Positions 17,723 through 25,718 of a stretch of 64,000 nucleotides of DNA are shown here, piece by piece. The stretch lies in contig NZ_JAICBX010000002.1 of the NCBI RefSeq assembly GCF_019492055.1, positions 1,178,001 through 1,242,000 on the forward strand, in the 5' to 3' direction. Position 1 is the first letter of the stretch. Each line of letters starts with the position of its first letter. Origin of the DNA: Flavimaribacter sediminis (GTDB lineage Bacteria; Pseudomonadota; Alphaproteobacteria; Rhizobiales; Rhizobiaceae). The notes below the pieces were generated by a model. It was not told the DNA's origin. It made no database searches and saw only the letters and a list, made by a program, of their open reading frames with translations. The translations under genes were made by a program, and so were the position numbers.

Positions 17723-18778
17723 ATGTTGATGACGAGGAAACGCCACGATCGCGGGCAACGCGATTATATGTTCCGGGTCTCCGCCGAGCGTCCCGCCCGG
17801 CTTATGGAACGACGTCCCGAATACCAGCCGACCCCGGCAAGGGACATGCGCGCGCTCGCCGACGATCTCGGGATCGACCGGCTGTGGCTGAAAGACGAAT
17901 CGCAGAGGATGGAGCTCGGCAGTTTCAAGGCGCTTGGCGGCGGCTTCGCAGTCGCCCAGATGATCAGCGACGCGGCGTCCGGAGAAGACCCGGACAGCGA
18001 GGCAGGGCGCCGAGCCGCCGCGACCATGACCTTCATTACCGCAAGCGCCGGCAATCACGGCCTGTCGGTCGCCACAGGCGCGCGCCGCTTCGGCGCGAAG
18101 GCGGTCATCGTGCTGCCTTCCAGCGCGCCGGAAGCCTTCGAAGAACGCATCCGTCGAACCGGCGCCGAGGTCCAGCGGCTGAAGGGCACTTACGAGGAAT
18201 CGGTCTCCTTCGCCACAGAGCAGGCGGATCGCCACGGATGGCTGTTGCTCGCCGACGGGTCATGGAAGGGGTATGTGGACCGGCCAGCGCTCGTGATGGA
18301 GGGCTACACGGTGATTGCCGAGGAATGCCGCGCGGAATTCGACCATTCCAACAAATGGCCCAGTCATGTCTTCCTGCAGGCGGGAGTCGGTGGCTTCGCC
18401 GGGGCGATCAGCGCCCATATCCGCAGTTTCTGGAAGCAACAGCCGACAATCGTGGTGGTGGAGCCCGACCGGGCGCCCTGCCTTCTGCGCAGTATTGAAA
18501 ACGGAACGCTCACACGCGCCGACGGACCGCTTTCCAATATGGGCAGGCTCGACTGCAAGGACGCCTCGCTGATCGCGTTCGACACGCTCGAAACGGATGC
18601 GGACTGTTTCACCACCATTACGGACGACGAGGCCGAGAAAGCTTCGCAACAGCTGGCCGAAGCGGGAATTGCAACAACGCCCAGCGGCGCCGCGTCATTC
18701 GCCGCGCTTGCCCGTTTCGACGCCGGACCGGAAAGCCGATGCCTGGCTTTCATCACGGAAGGGCCGGAGGCGCGCTGA
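17723..18778 (+). CDS. Diaminopropionate ammonia-lyase-like PLP enzyme
   Basis: A fold-type II PLP enzyme of about 351 residues. The cofactor lysine lies in MELGSFKALGGGFA. The glycine/asparagine phosphate-side loop is TASAGNHGLSVATGARRFGAKA, and a glycine loop VGGFAGAI follows. The ordering YQPTPARDMRALADDLGIDRLWLKDES matches diaminopropionate ammonia-lyases, which convert 2,3-diaminopropionate to pyruvate and ammonia. It is a little shorter than the ~400-residue E. coli enzyme. The start is uncertain (ATGs at 17723, 17729, 17768, none with a good ribosome site); a longer frame to 17498 overlaps the LysR end and looks non-coding. It ends 4 bases before the molybdoenzyme. A serine/threonine-type dehydratase is the alternative. 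Confidence 0.75.
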   Translation: MLMTRKRHDRGQRDYMFRVSAERPARLMERRPEYQPTPARDMRALADDLGIDRLWLKDESQRMELGSFKALGGGFAVAQMISDAASGEDPDSEAGRRAAATMTFITASAGNHGLSVATGARRFGAKAVIVLPSSAPEAFEERIRRTGAEVQRLKGTYEESVSFATEQADRHGWLLLADGSWKGYVDRPALVMEGYTVIAEECRAEFDHSNKWPSHVFLQAGVGGFAGAISAHIRSFWKQQPTIVVVEPDRAPCLLRSIENGTLTRADGPLSNMGRLDCKDASLIAFDTLETDADCFTTITDDEAEKASQQLAEAGIATTPSGAASFAALARFDAGPESRCLAFITEGPEAR

Positions 18779-18782
18779 GATC

Positions 18783-21191
18783 ATGCCGCAATCCGGAGAT
18801 CCCCTGGTATCGACGCATTGGGGAACCTATCGGGCGCGTAATGACGCCACCGGCGCAACAAGCCTTGCGGCTTTCGAGGACGATCCGGATCCGTCGCCGA
18901 TAGGCGAATCCATCATTGAAACGCTCTCCGATTCCTGCCGGATCGCACGACCGATGATCCGCAAAAGCTATCTCGAGCGCGGCGACACGACCCGCCGCGG
19001 GCAAGACAGCTTCGTCGCCGTGTCCTGGGAGGAGGCGCTGGACCTTGCCGCGCGCGAATTGACCCGAATTCGGGCGAACTACGGCAACGAGGCGATTTAC
19101 GCAGGCTCCTACGGTTGGGCCAGCGCCGGCAGGTTTCACCACGCACAGAGTCAGCTTCGTCGGCTTCTCAACCTATTTGGCGGCTATACCGCTTCAAGAA
19201 ACACCTACAGCTACGCAGCGGCTGAAGTGGTGCTGCCGCATGTCGTGGCGCCGCTGGACCAGTTGTTCAACGATCACACGTCCTGGCGGGCGATCGGAGA
19301 AACCCGCGCGCTCGTTGTGGCGTTCGGCGGCGTGTCCCTGCGCAACAGCCAGATCAATCCCGGCGGCGTGGCGCGTCACACCCACAAAGGCGACATCGCC
19401 GGCGCGATTGCGGCCGGCGCGCATATCGTTTCCATCACGCCCTCGCGCGACGAGGGATATTCGAACGAATGGACTCCGATACGTCCGAACACGGACCTTG
19501 CGCTGATGCTTGGGCTCGCCCACACGCTGACAAGCGAAGGGCTACATGACAAGGACTTCCTGACGCGCTACTGCACCGGGTTCGACAAGTTCGAATCCTA
19601 CATTTGCGGCGAAACGGACGGACTTGCGCGCGACGCCGACTGGGCAGCGGTGATCACCGGCGTCGATGCGGACACGATCCGCGCCCTCGCCAGACGCATG
19701 GCGAAACAGCCGACAGTCGTCAATGCAAGCTGGTCGCTGACCCGTCAACATAATGGCGAAATGAACTACTGGATGACCGTTGTCCTTGCGGCGATGCTCG
19801 GCGGCGTGGGACGCAAGGGAGAGGGTTTCGCGCTGGGGCTCGGCGCCGTCAACAGCATCGGCAATACCCGCCGGACGGTCCGGCTCGCCGCGCTGCCGAC
19901 AGGCCGCAATCCGATATCGGCGTTCATTCCCGTGGCGCGGATCGCGGATATGCTGCTTCATCCGGGCCAGCCGTTCCGTTACAATGGACAGATCCTGCAT
20001 TATCCGGACATCCGCCTGGTCTACTGGGCGGGCGGCAATCCGTTCCACCATCATCAGGACTTGAACAGACTGCGCAAGGCCTGGCGCAAGCCTGAAACGG
20101 TGATCGTCCACGAACCGCACTGGACGCCGCTCGCGCGCCATGCCGATATCGTATTTCCGGCGACGCTCCCGGCGGAAAGAAACGACATTGCAGGCTCGCC
20201 GCGCGACACCCACCTGTTCGCCACGAAAGCGATCGCCGAACCCTTCGCCGAAGCGCGCGACGACCATGACATATTCGCCGGACTTGCTGCGCGGCTTTCC
20301 TCGCCGGACAACCGCCTGAATTCTCTGGAGGCGGCGTTTACCGGCGGCAAAGACAAGGATGAGTGGCTTCAATCCCTTTACGACGACACCCGCGACCGCC
20401 TCGCCGAAACGGGCGTCCATATGCCGGCATTCGAAGCGTTCCGGGAGGCCGGATTCTTTGCATTCGACGCGCCAGAAGACCCTTGCATATTGCTCAAGGC
20501 GTTTCGCGACAACCCGGACGCCCACCCGCTCCCGACGCCGTCCGGGCGCATAGAGATCTTCAGCAAAACGATCGCCGGCTTCGGCATTATGGGCAATCCG
20601 GGGCACCCGGCCTGGACACCGCCGGTGGAATGGCTTGGCGCGCGCCTTGCGGAACGATGGCCCATCCATCTCGTGACCCACCAGCCGGCCCGGCGCCTGC
20701 ACAGTCAGCTCGACCAGGCGCGCCACAGCCTTGAGGGCAAGATCAACGGGCGAGAGGCCTGCGTGATCAGCAGGCAGGACGCCGCGAGGCGCGGCCTTCG
20801 TGAAGGCGACGTAGCGCGGATCTTCAATGACCGCGGGTCATGCCTCGCCGGCGTTCGCATTTGCGAGGACGTGTTGCCCGGCGTCGCCATGATGCCAACC
20901 GGCGCATGGCTGGACCTCGACGAGTCCCTGACCCCGGCCTGCTGCAAGCACGGCAACGTCAACATCGTGACCGCAGACAGGGCGACCTCGGAACTTGCCC
21001 AGGGGCCGGCGGCGCTGTCCTGTCTCGTCGAGATCGAGCGCCATAAGGCAGAACCGCCGCCTGTCACCGCCCATCGGCCGCCGGAGATCGAAATCGTCCA
21101 GAAGAAGATCAGTCTTCCTCCGGCTCCTCGACGGGCACATCCACGCCCACCTTGGTCCGGTCCATTACGACCGACGTCCGGAACCGTTTGA
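18783..21191 (+). CDS. Biotin/methionine sulfoxide reductase-like molybdoenzyme
   Basis: An 802-residue DMSO-reductase-family enzyme without a Tat signal, so probably cytosolic like BisC. The early HWGTYRARND segment, the NTYSYAAAEVVLPHV segment with the likely Mo-ligand serine, GGVGRKGEGFALG and the C-terminal HLVTHQPARRLHSQLD cofactor-binding region are all visible. Such enzymes reduce S- or N-oxides using a bis-MGD cofactor. The start at 18783 has GGAGG upstream. The C-terminal ~28 residues overlap the AsnC gene on the other strand by 83 bases and are Pro/Arg-rich, so the natural stop may have been lost. Probably co-transcribed with the ammonia-lyase gene. Confidence 0.85.
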   Translation: MPQSGDPLVSTHWGTYRARNDATGATSLAAFEDDPDPSPIGESIIETLSDSCRIARPMIRKSYLERGDTTRRGQDSFVAVSWEEALDLAARELTRIRANYGNEAIYAGSYGWASAGRFHHAQSQLRRLLNLFGGYTASRNTYSYAAAEVVLPHVVAPLDQLFNDHTSWRAIGETRALVVAFGGVSLRNSQINPGGVARHTHKGDIAGAIAAGAHIVSITPSRDEGYSNEWTPIRPNTDLALMLGLAHTLTSEGLHDKDFLTRYCTGFDKFESYICGETDGLARDADWAAVITGVDADTIRALARRMAKQPTVVNASWSLTRQHNGEMNYWMTVVLAAMLGGVGRKGEGFALGLGAVNSIGNTRRTVRLAALPTGRNPISAFIPVARIADMLLHPGQPFRYNGQILHYPDIRLVYWAGGNPFHHHQDLNRLRKAWRKPETVIVHEPHWTPLARHADIVFPATLPAERNDIAGSPRDTHLFATKAIAEPFAEARDDHDIFAGLAARLSSPDNRLNSLEAAFTGGKDKDEWLQSLYDDTRDRLAETGVHMPAFEAFREAGFFAFDAPEDPCILLKAFRDNPDAHPLPTPSGRIEIFSKTIAGFGIMGNPGHPAWTPPVEWLGARLAERWPIHLVTHQPARRLHSQLDQARHSLEGKINGREACVISRQDAARRGLREGDVARIFNDRGSCLAGVRICEDVLPGVAMMPTGAWLDLDESLTPACCKHGNVNIVTADRATSELAQGPAALSCLVEIERHKAEPPPVTAHRPPEIEIVQKKISLPPAPRRAHPRPPWSGPLRPTSGTV

Positions 21192-21585
21192 CATTGCTGT
21201 CATCGAAGAAGAGGCGCTGCGTCAGTCTCTGGTAGTCGTCCATGTCCCGGGCGAGCGCGATCAGGGCGAAATCGGCTTCGCCGGTTATGTAATAGCACTG
21301 CTGGACCCTGGACTCCTGTTTGACCTTTCGTCTGAAGGCGTCCAGCTGATCGATGCGTTCGCGCTCCAACTCGACGAGAATGATGAAGGTCATGTTGTAG
21401 CCGAGAGCCTGCGGAGACACGATCGCAGCGTCGCGCTCGATGACGCCGGCGTCCTTCAGCGCACGTACGCGCCGCTGCGCCGTGGCGACGGAGAGCCCGG
21501 CTTCATAGGCTATTGTCTCGAGCCGCTCCCGAGCGTTTTCCTGAAGCATCCGCAAGATGATCAAATCTGAAGGCGTAATGTTCAT
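21109..21585 (-). CDS. Lrp/AsnC family transcriptional regulator
   Basis: A 158-residue Lrp/AsnC regulator. The N-terminal winged helix reads DLIILRMLQENARERLETIA with recognition segment SVATAQRRVRALKDAGVI. The C-terminal RAM domain binds small amino-acid-like effectors. It diverges from the ehu-type uptake operon and converges on the molybdoenzyme, so it is the likely local sensor of the imported compound. In ectoine gene clusters an AsnC-type regulator (DoeX) is common, which supports but does not prove a related role. Confidence 0.92.
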   Translation of the reverse strand: MNITPSDLIILRMLQENARERLETIAYEAGLSVATAQRRVRALKDAGVIERDAAIVSPQALGYNMTFIILVELERERIDQLDAFRRKVKQESRVQQCYYITGEADFALIALARDMDDYQRLTQRLFFDDSNVKRFRTSVVMDRTKVGVDVPVEEPEED

Positions 21586-21870
21586 CTCGTTCTCTTTCTC
21601 TCACATATCGAAAATTTTTGATGCTATTTTTTCAGAATGCCGTGTTTTGCTGCACATGAGGTGCAAATTGCTTTGTTATGATGATTTTCAACATCACATC
21701 CATTAAGAGATGTAAAGGGGAACATCATTATTACTTTTGCAATGCGCCCAAAGCTGGCGCAGAGGGTTTCGTGCGACCCGATCGACGACGCAAAATCCGG
21801 TTCCGTCAGGCGTAAATCGCCGGCGCTGCATTGCTCCTCCGCCCGCTGAAGAAGGGGTCGAGGTCCGGTC

Positions 21871-22644
21871 ATGGCGAATATCATCGAATTCCAGAACGTT
21901 CATAAAAGCTTTGGCGAGCTGAAGGTTCTCGACGATCTGAACCTGCATGTCGAGCCAGGTGAAAAGCTGGCGCTGATCGGCCCGAGCGGCTCAGGAAAAA
22001 CCACGATCCTGCGTATCCTGATGACTCTCGAAACGCTGAGTTCCGGACGGATAATCGTTGATGGGGACTATCTGTGGCACGAGGAGAAGGGCGGGCGTCT
22101 GGTCGTAGCGAGCGACGCCCACCTCCACAAGATGCGCAACGGGATTGGCATGGTGTTCCAGCACTTCAATCTTTTTCCGCACCTGACCGCAATTCAGAAT
22201 ATCGAGCAGCCGCAAATCCTCGTGCGCAAGACGTCGAAGATCGAGGCGCGCGAAAAGGCCATGGAACTGCTGGGACTCGTCGGTCTCAGCGACAAGCAGA
22301 ACCACTTTCCGCACGAACTCTCCGGAGGACAGCAGCAGCGCGTCGCCATCGCCCGGTCGCTTGCCATGGATCCGAAGATCATGCTGTTCGACGAGGTGAC
22401 CTCGGCGCTCGATCCGGAACTTGTCGACGAAGTTTTGAATGTGCTCAGGCGCCTGGCGGCCGACTCCGACACGACGATGCTGACAGTGACGCACGAAATG
22501 CACTTTGCCCGAGATTTCGCTGACCGCGTGCTTTTCTTCGACAAGGGAAAGATCGTCGAGGCCGGAAAGCCCGAAGAAATCTTCACCCATCCGAAAGAAG
22601 AGAGAACGCGCAACTTCCTCAGCAAATTCATCACTGTCTCGTAA
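21871..22644 (+). CDS. ehuA: Polar amino acid/ectoine ABC transporter ATPase
   Basis: A 257-residue ATPase. It shows Walker A GPSGSGKTT, Q-loop MVFQHFNLFPHLTAI, signature LSGGQQQRVAIARSL, Walker B IMLFDEVTSALDPE and the H-loop in TVTHEMHFAR. A short insert (DYLWHEEKGGRLVVASDAH) after the first strands is typical of the EhuA branch. It is the first gene of a four-gene uptake operon. The gene symbol reflects family and operon order; the substrate may differ from ectoine. Confidence 0.85.
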   Translation: MANIIEFQNVHKSFGELKVLDDLNLHVEPGEKLALIGPSGSGKTTILRILMTLETLSSGRIIVDGDYLWHEEKGGRLVVASDAHLHKMRNGIGMVFQHFNLFPHLTAIQNIEQPQILVRKTSKIEAREKAMELLGLVGLSDKQNHFPHELSGGQQQRVAIARSLAMDPKIMLFDEVTSALDPELVDEVLNVLRRLAADSDTTMLTVTHEMHFARDFADRVLFFDKGKIVEAGKPEEIFTHPKEERTRNFLSKFITVS

Positions 22645-22678
22645 CGACCCCTGAACGAAACAACCGAAAGGACGATCA

Positions 22679-23530
22679 ATGACCTTGTCATTTCTCAGAA
22701 AACCGCTGGAAATACTTGTCGTAACCGCCGTTGCAGGTCTGGCGGTGGGCGCCGTCGCGCAGGCCGACACCCTGGAGAAACTGCGCAAACAAGGCTACGC
22801 CACCGTCGCGGTCGCCAACGAGCCGCCCTACAGCGACATCAAGGCCGACGGTTACGTGACGGGAGCAGCGCCCGATGTCGCCCGGGCGGTGATGAAAAAG
22901 CTCGGCGTGCCGGAGCTCAAGGCCCAGGTGGTGCCTTACGGATCGATGATTCCCGCCCTGCTCGCCCGTCGCGTCGACATGGCGACGTCCGGTCTCTATA
23001 TCAAGCCGAACCGCTGCGAATCCATCATCTATTCCGAACCCGATCTTTGCGGCGCCGAGGCCTTCGCCGTCGCCAAGGGAAACCCGCACAATATCAAGAC
23101 CTATGAGGACATTGCCGCCAATCCGGACGTGACGATGACCACCTGCGCGGGCTGCGCCGAAGAGCTCTACGCCAAGGAGCGCGGCGTCAAGCAGAACCAG
23201 ATCAAGGTCTTCACCGATCCGCCAAGCGGCATCAAGATGCTGCAGCAGGGCCGCGTCGACGTCTTTGCGCTTTCCGGCCTTGGCACGCAGGATCTCCTGA
23301 GGAAAACCAATGACCCCAACCTTGAGCTGGTGATGCCGGTCAAGGGCGTGCCGATCGGGTGCGCGGGCGCAGCATTCAATCCGGAAGACACCGCTTTCCG
23401 GGAAGCCTATGACACGGCGCTGGCCGAACTCAAGGAAAGCGGCGAATTCGCCTCGATCATCGAGCCCTACGGGTTCTCGGCCGAGGCGACGTTCGAGGTG
23501 AAACGCGACGATTTCTGTCCCGGCAACTAA
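22679..23530 (+). CDS. ehuB: Ehu-type substrate-binding protein
   Basis: A 283-residue periplasmic binding protein with a signal peptide ending near AVAQA. The landmarks VAVANEPPYSDI, GAAPDVARAV, IKPNRCESIIYSEPDLC and SGEFASIIEPYGFSA follow S. meliloti EhuB closely (from memory). Positions corresponding to aromatic ligand contacts there (F in NEPPF and GLF) appear here as Y (NEPPY, GLY), and the loop around the Thr contact differs (TTCAGCAEE). It may therefore bind ectoine or a related zwitterion with altered preference. A hairpin follows the stop codon. Confidence 0.8.
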   Translation: MTLSFLRKPLEILVVTAVAGLAVGAVAQADTLEKLRKQGYATVAVANEPPYSDIKADGYVTGAAPDVARAVMKKLGVPELKAQVVPYGSMIPALLARRVDMATSGLYIKPNRCESIIYSEPDLCGAEAFAVAKGNPHNIKTYEDIAANPDVTMTTCAGCAEELYAKERGVKQNQIKVFTDPPSGIKMLQQGRVDVFALSGLGTQDLLRKTNDPNLELVMPVKGVPIGCAGAAFNPEDTAFREAYDTALAELKESGEFASIIEPYGFSAEATFEVKRDDFCPGN

Positions 23531-23555
23531 GCCTGACCGCAACTCCGAAACCACA

Positions 23556-23577
23556 GCTGCTCCCTGGCGGGAGCAGC
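23556..23577 (+). promoter_or_regulatory. Intercistronic hairpin after ehuB
   Basis: A 9-bp perfect stem (GCTGCTCCC with GGGAGCAGC) around the loop TGGC, between the binding-protein gene and the permease genes. There is no T run. It probably stabilises the upstream mRNA so that the binding protein is made in excess. Confidence 0.65.
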
Positions 23578-23593
23578 CTTCCAGGGCGATCCG

Positions 23594-24268
23594 ATGGGCC
23601 AGATACTCGAATTCACACCACTGCTGATCGAAGGCACATGGATGACCATCAAGCTGACGGTGGTCAGTGCAATTCTCGCCCTCGTCATCTCCTTCGTAGT
23701 CGGCCTGTCACGCCTGTCCCGCTCCAGGTCCGTGCGGGTGCTGGCGACGATCTATCTGGAATTCTTCCGCGGCACCTCGGCGCTCGTGCAAATGTTCTTC
23801 ATGTTTTACGTGCTGCCGCTACTCGGCCTGACGCTGTCCCCCTTTATTGCGGGCGTGATCGCCTGCGGGTTCAATCTCGGCAGCTACGGATCCGAAGTGG
23901 TGCGCGGCGCTGTGCAATCCGTCGGAAAAGGCCAGCATGAGGCCAGTACGGCGCTGAACTACACCGTTTATCAACGGTATCGATACGTGCTGATCCCGCA
24001 AGCGATTCCGATGATGATCCCGCCTTTCGGGAACCTGCTGATCGAACTGATGAAATTGACGGCGGTCACTTCGCTGATCACCATAGCCGACCTGACCTTC
24101 GTCGCGCAGATCATACGCGCTCAGACAGCGATGACGCTGGAACCGTTCCTGCTGATCCTTGTCATATATTTCCTGATCGCCTCGGTTCTTGTCGGGTTCA
24201 CCGATTTCATTGCGCGCAGCATCGCGCGCAAACGCCACATCACGCTTGCCGGAGTGAGACGGTCATGA
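23594..24268 (+). CDS. ehuC: Ehu-type ABC transporter permease EhuC
   Basis: A 224-residue His/Glu/Arg/opine-type permease. The EAA-type loop QHEASTALNYTVYQRYRYVLIPQAIPMMI contacts the ATPase. It starts with the family N-terminus (GQILEFTPLLIEGTWMTIKL). The stop overlaps the start of ehuD by four bases (ATGA). It should form a heterodimer with EhuD in the inner membrane. Confidence 0.85.
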   Translation: MGQILEFTPLLIEGTWMTIKLTVVSAILALVISFVVGLSRLSRSRSVRVLATIYLEFFRGTSALVQMFFMFYVLPLLGLTLSPFIAGVIACGFNLGSYGSEVVRGAVQSVGKGQHEASTALNYTVYQRYRYVLIPQAIPMMIPPFGNLLIELMKLTAVTSLITIADLTFVAQIIRAQTAMTLEPFLLILVIYFLIASVLVGFTDFIARSIARKRHITLAGVRRS

Positions 24269-24921
24269 ACTGGAGCTGGACCGTTGCGGCGGACGTGTTT
24301 CCGCTGCTGCTCGGAGGATTGGTCGTCACCGTCGAGGCGACCATCATGGGCGCCGCCGTCGCCTACGTTCTGGGGCTGTTTCTGGCGATCATGAAACGCT
24401 CACAAAACCGACCCCTTGCTCTGACCGTGTACTGGATGTCGGAATTCATCCGCCGCACGCCGCTGCTCGTCCAGCTCTATTTCCTGTTCTACGTGCTGCC
24501 GGATCTCGGCCTTTTCCTGTCGCCGCTGGCCGCCGGCGTGATTGGTCTCGGGCTCCACTTCAGCACCTATACGTCGGAAGTGTTTCGCGCCGGGATCGAC
24601 AATGTTCCGACAGGTCAGTGGGAGGCGTCGCGCTCGCTCAACTACAATCCATGGCAGACCTGGCGCTACGTGATCCTTCCGCAGGCTATTCCACCGATGA
24701 TCCCGCCGCTCGCCAACTATCTGATCACGATGTTCAAGGAAACGCCGCTGCTCGCCGCAATCACGGTCATCGAGCTGTTCAACGCCGCCAACATCTATTC
24801 CAACAGCTACTACAAATATCTGGAGCCGATGACCTTGGTCGGCCTTCTGTTCCTGCTGGTCTCCATTCCGGCCGCCTATCTCGCCATGCGGTTGGAGAAG
24901 AAATACACCATCCGGCGGTGA
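24265..24921 (+). CDS. ehuD: Ehu-type ABC transporter permease EhuD
   Basis: A 218-residue permease paralogous to EhuC. The EAA-type loop is QWEASRSLNYNPWQTWRYVILPQ. The FIRRTPLLVQLYFLFYVLP motif is typical of the family. It overlaps the preceding gene by four bases. Its stop overlaps a GTG-started small frame by four bases (GTGA). No ectoine-degradation genes (doeA/doeB or eutBCDE) follow, unlike the rhizobial ehu-eut operon. Confidence 0.85.
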   Translation: MNWSWTVAADVFPLLLGGLVVTVEATIMGAAVAYVLGLFLAIMKRSQNRPLALTVYWMSEFIRRTPLLVQLYFLFYVLPDLGLFLSPLAAGVIGLGLHFSTYTSEVFRAGIDNVPTGQWEASRSLNYNPWQTWRYVILPQAIPPMIPPLANYLITMFKETPLLAAITVIELFNAANIYSNSYYKYLEPMTLVGLLFLLVSIPAAYLAMRLEKKYTIRR

Positions 24922-25241
24922 CCGAACGGGACGTCTTCCGGATCGGCGCCCGCAAGACAGTTTCCGTCGCCGCCACCGATCTCAAGGAAACCGGACCGGA
25001 AAACCTGGTCGAACGGCTCCATCAGCAGACGAAGCAACGGGGCCTTGCGCCTGATCTGATGGAGCGCATGACAACGACGACGCAACAGGCGCTCGATCAT
25101 CCCGATGACACGCGGCTGGTGCGCGGCATGCGCCACCATGTGCTGGCGAAATTGAAAGCGCTTCCTACATGTAGCGGGTCCGGAACCATTCCCGGAGTCC
25201 GGCGTCTTCCACATGAAGCGCCGTACCTTCATGGAGATTGA
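24918..25241 (+). CDS. Hypothetical 107-residue protein coupled to ehuD
   Basis: A frame starting GTG in the GTGA overlap with the ehuD stop and ending one base before the creA start. The hydrophilic product includes ENLVERLHQQTKQRGLAPDL and MERMTTTTQQALDHPDDTRL, predicted helical. I do not recognise a family. The codon use is like that of neighbouring genes, and the tight coupling favours a real gene, but the last ~25 residues look non-coding, so it may be a remnant. Confidence 0.4.
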   Translation: MTERDVFRIGARKTVSVAATDLKETGPENLVERLHQQTKQRGLAPDLMERMTTTTQQALDHPDDTRLVRGMRHHVLAKLKALPTCSGSGTIPGVRRLPHEAPYLHGD

Positions 25242-25242
25242 C

Positions 25243-25716
25243 ATGCGAAAGTTCTTCGCCCTCATCATGCTCGCCGTCTTGTCAGCGGGTTCCGCCACGA
25301 CCGGATCGCAGGCCGAAGAAGTCGGTCACGTCGATGTCGACTGGCTTGGAAACGACATCATCATCGAAGCGATCGAAGACCCGAAGGTGGAGGGCGTGAC
25401 CTGTCACATCGCCTATTTCGACCGCGGACTGATCGACCGTCTGCAGAAGGGCAACTGGTTCGAGGATCCCTCCAACTCCTCCATCGCATGCCGGCAGACC
25501 GGGCCGATAACGATCGGCGATATCGACATGTCGGAGGAAGGTGAAAACGTCTTCAGGGAACGCCGCTCGATCATCTTCAAGACGCTTCAGGTCAAGCGCA
25601 TCTATGACGAGGCGCACAACACTCTGATCTACATATCGCACGCCCGGCAGGTTCAGGACGGATCGGCCAAGATGGCGATATCGACGGTCCCGATATTGAA
25701 GCTGTCGGAAGAGTAA
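25243..25716 (+). CDS. creA: CreA family exported protein
   Basis: A 157-residue protein with a signal peptide (MRKFFALIMLAVLSAG...). It shows CreA landmarks: GHVDVDWLGNDIIIEA, DPKVEGVTCHIAYFDRG, EDPSNSSIACRQTGPI, SIIFKTLQVKRIYDEA and NTLIYISHA. Two cysteines may form a disulfide in the periplasm. CreA has no established biochemical role. The start at 25243 is chosen for GGAG upstream. It ends 2 bases before the convergent MBL-fold gene's stop. Confidence 0.9.
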   Translation: MRKFFALIMLAVLSAGSATTGSQAEEVGHVDVDWLGNDIIIEAIEDPKVEGVTCHIAYFDRGLIDRLQKGNWFEDPSNSSIACRQTGPITIGDIDMSEEGENVFRERRSIIFKTLQVKRIYDEAHNTLIYISHARQVQDGSAKMAISTVPILKLSEE

Positions 25717-25718
25717 GC

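Noticed and set aside
24265-25241. A full ectoine uptake and degradation operon
   Set aside because: The frames after ehuD do not encode ectoine hydrolase, deacetylase or eut enzymes; only uptake genes are supported.
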